A stretch of 32,779 bases of DNA from contig CANQTB010000004.1 in assembly GCA_947626665.1 (NCBI GenBank), forward strand, positions 1 to 32,779, read 5' to 3'. A program made the translations under genes and the position numbers. Under the pieces are notes generated by a model, which saw only the letters and a list, made by a program, of their open reading frames with translations, had not been told where the DNA came from and made no database searches. Positions 1 to 7,342 of the stretch are shown one piece after another (the stretch's first letter is position 1; the number at the start of each line of letters is the position of its first letter). The DNA is from an uncultured Eggerthellaceae bacterium (GTDB lineage Bacteria > Actinomycetota > Coriobacteriia > Coriobacteriales > Eggerthellaceae).

Positions 1-138
1 TCAGAAAGAAGATGTGGGTCGACTTGCCGCCGCCCTCGCCCCCCTCGAACGTGATGAACGTTCCCCAGGGGCGCACCGCGGGCGTCGACGCGGACGGCGG
101 AACGGGCGCGATCGGGTTTCCCCTGTCAGGACGATTCG

Positions 139-142
<4 letters not shown>
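1..142 (-). CDS. tmk: thymidylate kinase, N-terminal part (runs off left edge)
   Basis: Thymidylate kinase phosphorylates dTMP to dTDP in the cytoplasm. Reading the minus strand from a GTG at 142 gives an open frame with the block GTFITFEGGEGGGKST, the family's P-loop; only about 47 codons are inside the window. The GTG overlaps the stop of the malic enzyme gene as GTGA, which suggests translational coupling. That start would give about 28 residues before the P-loop strand, longer than usual for the family. A second in-frame GTG at 76 would give a normal-length N-terminus and cannot be excluded. The frame and P-loop are seen directly; the choice of start is uncertain. Confidence 0.82.
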
Positions 143-1311
<1,169 letters not shown>

Positions 1312-1389
1312 CAGTTCACATCCTTAAATCCACGCTTCGCATCAACGTTCCAGTGTAACGTAATTGCCCCCCTTTCCCGAAATCTCACT

Positions 1390-1758
1390 GGTGCAATCGA
1401 CCGGGGGACGATCTCACCAGTCGCGCTGGTGGTCGAAGAACCGAAGGATCATCGACCACCGGTTTGAACTGGGAAAAGGCTGATTGTTCGAGCGTCTTCT
1501 CGATTGCTGAAATGCATTTCCCCAGGTCAGGCGTTCGAGTCAACTCCAGGTGGTCGAAGAACCGAAGGATGTTCGACCACCATCGGGGGGTTAGAGTGAG
1601 ATCCAACGGGGGGCTTAACTTACCAAAAGCGTACCTACACAGGCGATTTTCGAACGCGACTGGTGCAATCGACCGGGGGTCGATCTCACCAGTAGCGCTA
1701 TTGGTGCAATCGTCCCCCGGTCGATCTCAGGTGCAATCGTCCCCCGGTCGATCTCACC
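1390..1758 (+). repeat. composite hairpin repeat, copy A
   Basis: An intergenic repeat made of two module types. Type M (29 bases) has arms GGTGCAATCGA and TCGATCTCACC around a C/G-rich centre; it occurs at 1390-1418, 1662-1690, about 1703-1730 and 1730-1758, the last two with the centre inverted. Type N (33 bases) has arms GGTGGTCGA and TCGACCACC; it occurs at 1428-1460 and 1549-1581, 88 bases apart. A collinear partner, copy B, lies at 4474-4815. All modules can form hairpins. The copies are clearly related but diverged. I do not recognise a named repeat family. Confidence 0.85.
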
Positions 1759-1767
1759 AGTAGCGCC

Positions 1768-1776
1768 TGATACACT
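1768..1776 (+). promoter_or_regulatory. extended -10 promoter of the fumarase operon
   Basis: TGATACACT at 1768-1776 is an extended -10 element 31 bases before the fumarase ATG. ACACT-GTC-AGTGT (1772-1784) forms a small dyad over it. The expected -35 position falls inside the last M module of repeat copy A, so the repeat probably shapes this promoter. Confidence 0.5.
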
Positions 1777-1806
1777 GTCAGTGTTCGAACAAGCCGAGGA
1801 GGGCGT

Positions 1807-2700
1807 ATGATCTCAACGTCCAACGACGATATTCGCCCGCTGACGGCGCTCAATGCGGATACGGTCGCAGCGTGCGCCTACGACGCGATCCGCCATTGCG
1901 CCACGCATTTGCGTCCCGACATGCTCGCCGCCGTACGCGAAGCGCTCATTCGGGAAACGTCCCCACGGGCTCGCAGCGTATTGCAGTCGGTGATCGACAA
2001 TGCCGCGATCGCGGCCAACGACGGCGTTCCCCTCTGCCAGGATACGGGCAGCGTCTGGATCGACGTCGAGATCGGCCCCGACCAATGCCTTCCCGGCGAT
2101 CTGTTCTCAAACATTGACGCCGCCGTCGCTCGCGCGTACGACGAGGGCCGTCTCCGTTATTCAATCGTCGCCGACGCGCTCGTCGATCGCCGTAACACCG
2201 AAACCAACGCGCCGGCGTTTTGCGAAATCCATCTTCGTCCCGAACCCGGCGCACGGCTTTCGGTCATGCTCAAAGGCGGCGGCTCCGACAACGCCTCCCG
2301 CGTTGCGATGCTCGTACCGGGCGTCGGCCGCGCGGGCATCCTCGAGACAGTGGTTTCCTGGGTGCGCCAAAAAGCCGCCAACGCCTGTCCCCCGCTCTTC
2401 ATCGGCATCGGCGTCGGCGGCACGTTCGACACGGTCGCGCATCTCGCGAAAACGGCGCTCCTTCGTCCCATAGGAACCCCGAACGCCGATCGCGAAGTCG
2501 CGGCATTCGAACAGGAGCTGCTCGCAGCGGTCAATGCGACTGGCATCGGCCCGGCGGCGCTCGGCGGCGACACGACCGCGCTCGGCGTCGCGATCAACAC
2601 CGCCCCTTGCCACATCGCGGCGCTGCCGATGGCGATTAATATGGGCTGCATCGCCCTGCGTTCCGCCTCAATCGAACTGACGGAGGCCGCCAATGAGTGA
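1807..2700 (+). CDS. class I fumarate hydratase, alpha subunit
   Basis: The alpha (N-terminal type) subunit of an iron-sulfur, class I fumarase that interconverts fumarate and malate; the same fold serves L-tartrate dehydratase. The three expected cluster cysteines are Cys77 in PLCQDTG, Cys194 in NACPP and Cys281 in INMGC. LKGGGSDNAS (155-164) and GIGVGGT (200-206) are further family signatures. The 297-residue length is normal for a split alpha subunit. AGGAGG lies just upstream of the ATG. The beta-subunit gene overlaps its last 8 bases, so the two subunits are co-translated. The adjacent malic enzyme favours fumarase over tartrate dehydratase, but this is an inference. Confidence 0.93.
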   Translation: MISTSNDDIRPLTALNADTVAACAYDAIRHCATHLRPDMLAAVREALIRETSPRARSVLQSVIDNAAIAANDGVPLCQDTGSVWIDVEIGPDQCLPGDLFSNIDAAVARAYDEGRLRYSIVADALVDRRNTETNAPAFCEIHLRPEPGARLSVMLKGGGSDNASRVAMLVPGVGRAGILETVVSWVRQKAANACPPLFIGIGVGGTFDTVAHLAKTALLRPIGTPNADREVAAFEQELLAAVNATGIGPAALGGDTTALGVAINTAPCHIAALPMAINMGCIALRSASIELTEAANE

Positions 2701-3268
2701 ACCGCGCTCCCTGACGCTGCCGCTGTCCCGCGAGAGCCTCGCGTCGCTTCGCATCGGCGATGAGGTATTGCTGACCGGGCCGCTCTATACGATGCGCGAC
2801 GCGGGCAGCCTTCGAGCTCTCGAAGCGCTCACGGCCGAGGGCGCGCTGCCGTTCAATCTCGCCGGACAGACGCTCTTTTACGTGGGACCGACCCCTGCCG
2901 CGGCCGGACGTGCGCTCGGCGCCGTCGGACCGACGACCGCATCCCGCATGGATTTCGCAACACCGGCGCTGATGGACGCCGGAATCGTCGCGACGATCGG
3001 CAAGGGCAAGCGCGACCTATCGGTCATCGAGGCTTGCAAGCGCAACGGCGGCGTCTATTTCGCCTGCGTCGGAGGCATAGCGGCCCTCCTCGCGACCCAT
3101 GTGCGCGGCGCGGAGACGATCGCCTGGGACGATCTCGGCACCGAAGCGCTGCGCCGTCTCGACGTCGTCGATCTGCCGGCGTTCGTCGCCATTGACAGCC
3201 ACGGCGGTGATCTCTATCGGACGATCGAGGAGAACGCGATCAACGCCGCGACCACCGACGCGCTTTAA
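2693..3268 (+). CDS. class I fumarate hydratase, beta subunit
   Basis: The C-terminal-type (beta, swivelling domain) subunit that completes the class I fumarase with the upstream alpha subunit. Visible blocks are GDEVLLTGPLYTMRDAG (22-38), the FYVGPTPA segment, GPTTASRMDFATPALMDAG, IGKG and YFACVGGIAALL. At 191 residues it is a normal length. As I recall the family, the RDA motif is usually followed by a conserved His (RDAAHKR); here the segment reads RDAGSLRA, with Ser39 near the expected His position. The ATG lies inside the end of the alpha gene and the next gene starts 10 bases after the stop, so all three plus-strand genes may form one transcript. Confidence 0.9.
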   Translation: MSEPRSLTLPLSRESLASLRIGDEVLLTGPLYTMRDAGSLRALEALTAEGALPFNLAGQTLFYVGPTPAAAGRALGAVGPTTASRMDFATPALMDAGIVATIGKGKRDLSVIEACKRNGGVYFACVGGIAALLATHVRGAETIAWDDLGTEALRRLDVVDLPAFVAIDSHGGDLYRTIEENAINAATTDAL

Positions 3269-3278
3269 GGCTGATGCC

Positions 3279-4469
3279 ATGGTCCGAGGTAAACACGCCC
3301 GCAAAACGCCACCCACCGCGCCTCTGCAATCACTGGCGGAGCGAATGCGCCCCGCCGGAGGGACGATCGCCACATTCGCGGCGGCCATCGTAGCCGTCGT
3401 CGTCCTCGGCTTCGCATTCGGCGCGTCTCCCACGCCGACCGTCGACGATTATGCGGGCAAAACTTCGCTCGCCGAGCGCTCGCTTCCCCAGACGACAAGG
3501 CTCGTCGATCCGACCGCCGTCGTCACCGAAACCGAGGAGACCGATGAAACCGCGACCCCGGACGATGCCGATGCCGCGCCCGAGCCCACGCCGATTTCCA
3601 TTCCGGGCATTCCGCCGACGATCGCCGATCTGCTGGCGCTTCCCGATCCGGGCGGCGTGTTCGCCTTTTGCTGCGCCGATCCCGCCCGTGCGCCGATGCT
3701 GACGGGCGAGGCCCTTAACGCCATCATCGAGGCGCAATCGGCGTTTACGGCGGCGGGCGATTCCGTCGGATTTCTTTTCATGAATCTCGCAAACGGCGTC
3801 GGCGTCGCCTCCAACATCAACGAGCAGTTCTACTCCGCTTCGACGATGAAGGCGCCGTTCGCGACGTTCGTTTGCTCGGTTTTGATCGATGGCGGCCGAG
3901 TCACCGTCGACGATTCGCTCGCGATCTCCTACGCGTCTGAATATCTTGAGTCCGGCCTCGATTCGCTCCGCGTCGAAACGCTCCTGGAAGACGCCATTCT
4001 CTATTCGGATAACGATTCATATCGGGTGTTGCGTGCGAACTTAGAATCGCTCGGCTTCAGCCCATGGCTGGCGTCGCTGGGGCTCGATGCCGACCGTCTC
4101 GCCTGGTATTGGTATCCCCGCTATGACGTGCGCGAGGCTGCGGTGCTCTGGCTGGCGACCTATGACTATCTCAGGAGCGAGGCGCCCCACGCCCCGTGGC
4201 TCGGCTCATTGCTCGGCAATACCGAAGTGTCGTTCATTCGCGACGGCATCGGGGCCGAACCGGGGATCGTCATTCAAAACAAAGCCGGCTGGATCGGCGA
4301 AGATGGGCTCGCGGCGACGAGTGACAATGGACTTTTGACGAGCGACGGAACGACGTATCTACTCTGCATTTTGAGCGACGCTCCCGACGGCGAACGCTCC
4401 GAGCACGCCGTCGCCACGCTCGCTCGCGCGCTTTTCGACGCCCGCGCGGCGCTCAACCCCACTCCTTAA
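3279..4469 (+). CDS. membrane-anchored beta-lactamase-like serine hydrolase
   Basis: A 396-residue protein of the class A beta-lactamase/penicillin-binding fold. A basic N-terminus (1-27) is followed by one membrane segment (about 28-49), then a Thr/Pro/acid-rich linker (about 50-115) and an extracellular catalytic domain. The active-site triplets are visible: STMK (188-191, nucleophile Ser188), SDN (243-245) and KAG (335-337), the last replacing the usual KTG or KSG. Such proteins hydrolyse beta-lactams or act on cell-wall peptides; which one cannot be told here. The ATG at 3279 is chosen because it follows the fumarase stop by 10 bases with AAGG upstream and gives a sensible membrane anchor; longer upstream reading overlaps the fumarase beta gene in another frame. 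Confidence 0.85.
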   Translation: MVRGKHARKTPPTAPLQSLAERMRPAGGTIATFAAAIVAVVVLGFAFGASPTPTVDDYAGKTSLAERSLPQTTRLVDPTAVVTETEETDETATPDDADAAPEPTPISIPGIPPTIADLLALPDPGGVFAFCCADPARAPMLTGEALNAIIEAQSAFTAAGDSVGFLFMNLANGVGVASNINEQFYSASTMKAPFATFVCSVLIDGGRVTVDDSLAISYASEYLESGLDSLRVETLLEDAILYSDNDSYRVLRANLESLGFSPWLASLGLDADRLAWYWYPRYDVREAAVLWLATYDYLRSEAPHAPWLGSLLGNTEVSFIRDGIGAEPGIVIQNKAGWIGEDGLAATSDNGLLTSDGTTYLLCILSDAPDGERSEHAVATLARALFDARAALNPTP

Positions 4470-4473
4470 ACTT

Positions 4474-4815
4474 GGTGAGATCGACCCCCGGTCGATTGCA
4501 CCAGTCGCGTTAGTGGTCGAAGAACCGAAGGATCTTCGACCACCGCTTTGAACTGGGATAACTCCGCTAACTCCAGCGCTCTGCCGATCGCCAAAAGACA
4601 TCTCCCCAGGTCAGACGTTCGAGCTAACTCCAGGTGGTCGAAGATCCTTCGAATCTTCGACCACCATCGGGGGGGTCAGAGTGAGATCCATCGGGGGATT
4701 AACTTACCAAAATCGATGCTACGCAGGCGATTGTCGAACGCTCAAGGTGCAATCGACCGGGGGTCGATCTCACCAGTAGCGATCAAGGTGCAATCGACCG
4801 GGGGACGATTGCACC
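4474..4815 (+). repeat. composite hairpin repeat, copy B
   Basis: The second copy of the composite repeat, collinear with copy A. M modules lie at 4474-4502 (inverted relative to copy A), 4746-4774 and 4787-4815; the last is nearly a perfect palindrome. N modules lie at 4512-4544 and 4633-4665, again with 88 bases between them. In the second N module the centre is inverted, giving 13-base perfect arms. It directly follows the serine hydrolase stop and occupies almost the whole 400-base gap before the tRNA fragment. No gene is supported in this gap. Confidence 0.85.
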
Positions 4816-4852
4816 AAATGGCAAAGTGGGATGCGAATGGCGGAGGTCGGGG

Positions 4853-4858
4853 TATAAT
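4853..4858 (+). promoter_or_regulatory. -10 box of the chromosomal tRNA-Gly gene
   Basis: A perfect TATAAT 12 bases before the first base of the tRNA-Gly fragment. No good -35 hexamer is seen at normal spacing. The promoter appears intact even though the tRNA gene behind it is broken. Confidence 0.55.
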
Positions 4859-4870
4859 CCTTTTTGGCGA

Positions 4871-4911
4871 GCGGGTGTAGTTCAATGGTAGAACTTCAGC
4901 CTTCCAAGCTG
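4871..4911 (+). pseudogene. 5' fragment of tRNA-Gly(TCC)
   Basis: The sequence starts with the acceptor strand GCGGGTG, then a normal D-arm (GTTC AATGGTA GAAC) and an anticodon arm with loop CTTCCAA, anticodon TCC and U33. After AAGCTG the match to tRNA-Gly stops within the 3' side of the anticodon stem. No variable loop, T-arm or CACCCGC acceptor strand follows. The break inside the anticodon arm is a known type of target for tyrosine integrases, and the integrase gene lies 300 bases away, so this is probably the left attachment site of the element. Confidence 0.75.
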
Positions 4912-5095
4912 TTGCACTACCCGGCTTCTATCTTCTTAAAAATCCCCTCTGACCTCGGAGTTTTCTCATGGCGTCTTTCATTTTAGCAAGCGCGCGGGAT
5001 GAAAGACGGGAAATTTCGTATCGTTTTCATTTTGGCTTGGTTTGAACCCTGAATGCACGAGCGCCGTCTTTGCGACGGCGCAAGAATCATCGATA
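4912..5095. other. probable left end of the integrated element, no gene
   Basis: From 4912 the sequence no longer matches the tRNA-Gly started at 4871, so the element boundary is placed here. There is no supported gene. It holds a perfect 8-base hairpin (5061-5081) just downstream of the minus-strand tRNA-Gly. The exact crossover cannot be fixed without the right end or an empty site. Confidence 0.5.
5061..5081 (-). terminator. hairpin downstream of element-borne tRNA-Gly
   Basis: Arms GCGCCGTC (5061-5068) and GACGGCGC (5074-5081) around a 5-base loop, 14 bases after the tRNA 3' end. No T-run follows on either strand, so termination is only likely, not shown. Confidence 0.45.
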
Positions 5096-5170
5096 TGGAG
5101 CGGGCGACGGGAATCGAACCCGCGAATAGTGGCTTGGAGGGCCACGGCCTTACCGCTTGGCTACGCCCGC
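5096..5170 (-). tRNA. tRNA-Gly(TCC), CCA end encoded
   Basis: Read on the minus strand, it has acceptor arms GCGGGCG/CGCCCGC, a D-arm GCC-AAGCGGTAA-GGC, a perfect 5-pair anticodon stem GTGGC/GCCAC, a T-arm GCGGG-TTCGATT-CCCGT, discriminator T and a genomically encoded CCA. The anticodon loop is CCTCCAA, so the anticodon is TCC, which reads GGA codons. Position 33 is C instead of the near-universal U. The D-arm differs strongly from that of the broken chromosomal tRNA-Gly(TCC) at 4871, so it is not a simple duplicate. It lies between the presumed element end and the integrase gene, which makes it element cargo. Confidence 0.88.
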
Positions 5171-5181
5171 ATCATGATCGC

Positions 5182-5213
5182 ATTATACCCTAACGATCGG
5201 CCTGGTCCGTCAA
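5182..5213 (-). promoter_or_regulatory. promoter of the element-borne tRNA-Gly
   Basis: On the minus strand a TATAAT (5187-5182) lies 11 bases before the tRNA, and a TTGACG (5213-5208) lies upstream with a 20-base spacer. The -10 is perfect; the spacer is longer than ideal. The tRNA therefore need not depend on read-through from the integrase gene, which ends at 5216. Confidence 0.5.
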
Positions 5214-5215
5214 TG

Positions 5216-6634
5216 TCATGCTAGACCGGCACCGGCTCCCGCTGAGCGGATGTAGCTGATATAGCGTTGGCCAATGCCCAGGGCGGTGTTAGGCACGTAT
5301 CCAGCATAGAGGTCCAGTGTGTACGACGGACTCTCGTGACCCATGAGCACTGACACGGTCTTAATGTTCTCGCCGTTGGCGAGATTTTGGGTGGCATAGG
5401 TATGACGCAACGCATAAGGGCGGATGCCAGAGAACCCATTCTCGTCAATGAACTCGACCCATTGCTTTCTCCAGGTGTTGTAGGCATAGGGTGTGACGCC
5501 GTTCGACATGAGCGCCATGCGCATGGACGGAATGAGTCCCATGTCCTCAATCATCTCGGATTTCATGGCGATCCATTGCTTAGCCGTATCGGCGAATAAT
5601 GTATCGATGGGAATCGTCCGCCTACCGGCGTCGGTTTTTGGGTAGTCGACGATTTTGATGCCACCATGAGGAACGACGCTCGTGATGATGACCGAAGGTG
5701 CATCCCCAAACGCGAAGCTGCCCGCACGAAGGGCCTGCATCTCTTCAGGACGCATGCCGGTGCAAAAGAGGGCGAGGAGACTCACCTTGAACCATGTGAG
5801 CACAAGTTTCTCAACGGCCTCAAGAAACCGTGCGGCCTCGTCAGTCATCAAGGGATCGATGAGGGGCTTGTTAGACTTGAAGACGCGGCTCAAGAACCGT
5901 GCATGCGCAGGGTTTCGCGGTGTGTGCTCTTTATCAAGTCCGTAGTTGTAGAGCTCACGCAGGAACTTGAGAACCTTCGCTTGGGTGCTTGAACCGGCAA
6001 TCTTCGGCTCCTTAAGGGGCTTAACGAGTGACTTCTTCTCTTGAGCCCACTTGGCAGTCTTCCGGTTCTCCTCACGTGCCTTCTGTTTCTCTTCCGCCCA
6101 TTGGCGCGAAAGTCTAGGAATGGCGATCAGGCATGACTCTATGTCGTCCGGCGTCACCTCAAAAAATGGCTTATCGCCAATCGTGGGCCGAATGTAGCGC
6201 ATGAAGCCCCGCTCGTTTTTGATCGTTTCCGCAGAAACGGACCCATGACTTCTCACCTCGATGTACCGTTCAGCATACTCGGTGAGCGAAGCGGTGCAGT
6301 AGCCCTTGTCGTTGAGTGGAAAGGACGGTGTGCTCTTGCCAGCCGCCTCCATCTTCATCTCATAGGCGTCTTTAGCTCGAACAAGCTCGGCGTTCTTCTC
6401 ATCCTCAAACGCTCGCTCCGCGTCTTGAAGCTCGCGACGATTGAGAACGTAAACGCGCTTGGTGTATTTGATCTTGCCGTCGAGATAGACTTGGCAGTCT
6501 TCGGGCACGCGTATGCAGAGCTCATAGGCCGTCGTCCTTGGATCGGGCCGCTTTATCCTGGGTTTCCCCCTACGTTTTCTCGCCTCGTCGAGGTTGTAGG
6601 ACTTATCGCATCTCAACTGCTGCACAGAGCTCAC
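5216..6634 (-). CDS. int: tyrosine recombinase / integrase
   Basis: A 472-residue phage-type integrase that would insert and excise the element. An N-terminal arm-binding region and a core-binding SAM-like domain (about 110-260) precede the catalytic domain. Catalytic residues are visible: Arg295 in CTGMRPEE, a Lys near 334 in KTDAGRR, Arg410-His411 in YALRHTYAT, His433 in MGHES and the nucleophile Tyr443 in LDLYAGY. The His of the usual HxxR motif is Tyr407 here, a variant seen in other integrases. The gene overlaps the excisionase-like gene upstream by 32 bases, as in many int-xis pairs, and lies about 300 bases from the broken tRNA-Gly that is the probable attachment site. Confidence 0.93.
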   Translation of the reverse strand: MSSVQQLRCDKSYNLDEARKRRGKPRIKRPDPRTTAYELCIRVPEDCQVYLDGKIKYTKRVYVLNRRELQDAERAFEDEKNAELVRAKDAYEMKMEAAGKSTPSFPLNDKGYCTASLTEYAERYIEVRSHGSVSAETIKNERGFMRYIRPTIGDKPFFEVTPDDIESCLIAIPRLSRQWAEEKQKAREENRKTAKWAQEKKSLVKPLKEPKIAGSSTQAKVLKFLRELYNYGLDKEHTPRNPAHARFLSRVFKSNKPLIDPLMTDEAARFLEAVEKLVLTWFKVSLLALFCTGMRPEEMQALRAGSFAFGDAPSVIITSVVPHGGIKIVDYPKTDAGRRTIPIDTLFADTAKQWIAMKSEMIEDMGLIPSMRMALMSNGVTPYAYNTWRKQWVEFIDENGFSGIRPYALRHTYATQNLANGENIKTVSVLMGHESPSYTLDLYAGYVPNTALGIGQRYISYIRSAGAGAGLA

Positions 6635-6899
6635 CTTCTCCCGTCGGGCGATCCCTGTAGAGATAGTTGAGCAGCGCGAGCTTCGGGATGAGCCACCGCG
6701 ACCCCATCCGGCTTCCCTGCATCTCGCCTTTGTTGAGCAGCTTGCGGACTTCCTGATCGGTCACCCCCGTGAACGAAGCCACGTCGACGGGCGTCATCAT
6801 ATAGGGGTAGTCCGCAAGCATGAACAGGTAGAGTCCATCGGGGTCGGCCGCTTTGAGCCGATCCTCATCTATCTTCAGATCGCCGTACTTGTCTTCCAT
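6603..6899 (-). CDS. excisionase-like helix-turn-helix protein
   Basis: A 98-residue protein directly upstream of, and overlapping, the integrase gene. Its middle (about 33-75) has the MerR-like/HTH_17 pattern used by excisionases: MTPVDVASFTGVTDQEVRKL, then a short hairpin GEMQGSRMGSRWLIPKLALL in which the protein would contact DNA. The ATG at 6899 is preceded by GAGAGGGGG. The role as excisionase or directionality factor is inferred from size, fold pattern and position. Confidence 0.8.
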   Translation of the reverse strand: MEDKYGDLKIDEDRLKAADPDGLYLFMLADYPYMMTPVDVASFTGVTDQEVRKLLNKGEMQGSRMGSRWLIPKLALLNYLYRDRPTGEGELCAAVEMR

Positions 6900-7342
6900 C
6901 GCTACCCCCTCTCAGAGTGAAAGGCGGCATTGTGCCGCCCATGATGGTCAGTTGTCGGTCGCGCCTCAACGCTGCGTTTGATCCAATCGCAGCGTTGACA
7001 ACGCGCCGTTTCGCCTGGTGTGGCGCCCTTTCGCTTCGAGGAGGGTCATGGCGCGTCCGGGATGCGCGCTCGCAACCTTGCCGGCAATCGGGCTATGAAT
7101 CTGTCAAGTTGCAGAAAGCGGGAAGCATCTCCCGCATCCGCAAGCTGATACGTTTCGTGCTGCGTTTCCTTTGCGAACGGCCGTAGCGTAATGGCATTTC
7201 AAGGGCGTTTACGAAAAATGTTCGAGTATCGAGCCAATTGTCCTCATTTCGAGAACAATGTTTCTATGAGAGCGTTTTCAAGGGCATTAAAGGCTTGACC
7301 CTCACGCCGCGTTAGGCTGCACACTTGCACCAGGAGGTGCTT
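6900..7342. other. control region between xis/int and the TipA-like gene
   Basis: No gene is supported in these 443 bases; the one longer open frame has no ribosome binding site or recognisable sequence. It holds a perfect 11-base inverted repeat (TCAACGCTGCG at 6966-6976, CGCAGCGTTGA at 6988-6998) behind the xis start, a 9-base dyad with one mismatch at 7237-7259 and a direct repeat TTTCAAGGGC at 7197-7206 and 7276-7285. These look like operators for the two divergent units. Confidence 0.55.
7295..7325 (+). promoter_or_regulatory. MerR-type promoter with 19-base spacer and central dyad
   Basis: TTGACC (7295-7300) and CACACT (7320-7325) are separated by 19 bases, the long spacing typical of promoters activated by MerR-family proteins. 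The spacer contains the dyad CCTCACG-CCG-CGTTAGG (7300-7316). It lies just before the TipA-like gene, pointing to autoregulation. Confidence 0.65.

Larger units (their letters stand above)
1312..1806. other. intergenic region between divergent malic enzyme and fumarase genes
   Basis: This 495-base stretch has no supported gene. The left 78 bases must hold the malic enzyme promoter; the rest is composite repeat copy A and the fumarase promoter. Short open frames here are translations of the repeat and have no ribosome binding sites. Confidence 0.8.

Noticed and set aside
1390-1758. Regular short repeats considered as a CRISPR array
   Set aside because: The modules are of two kinds, unevenly spaced and partly inverted, have no unique spacers of constant length and no cas genes nearby.
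4871-4930. Reading the plus-strand tRNA-Gly as a complete gene
   Set aside because: After the anticodon stem no T-arm or matching acceptor strand can be folded; only the first 41 bases fit.
5042-5224. 60-codon plus-strand open frame containing SGRRESNPRIVAWRATALPLGYAR
   Set aside because: This is the well-known spurious translation of the antisense strand of a tRNA gene, here the minus-strand tRNA-Gly.
6917-7186. 89-codon plus-strand open frame between xis and the TipA-like gene
   Set aside because: No ribosome binding site, and it runs across the 11-base inverted repeat that is better explained as a control site.
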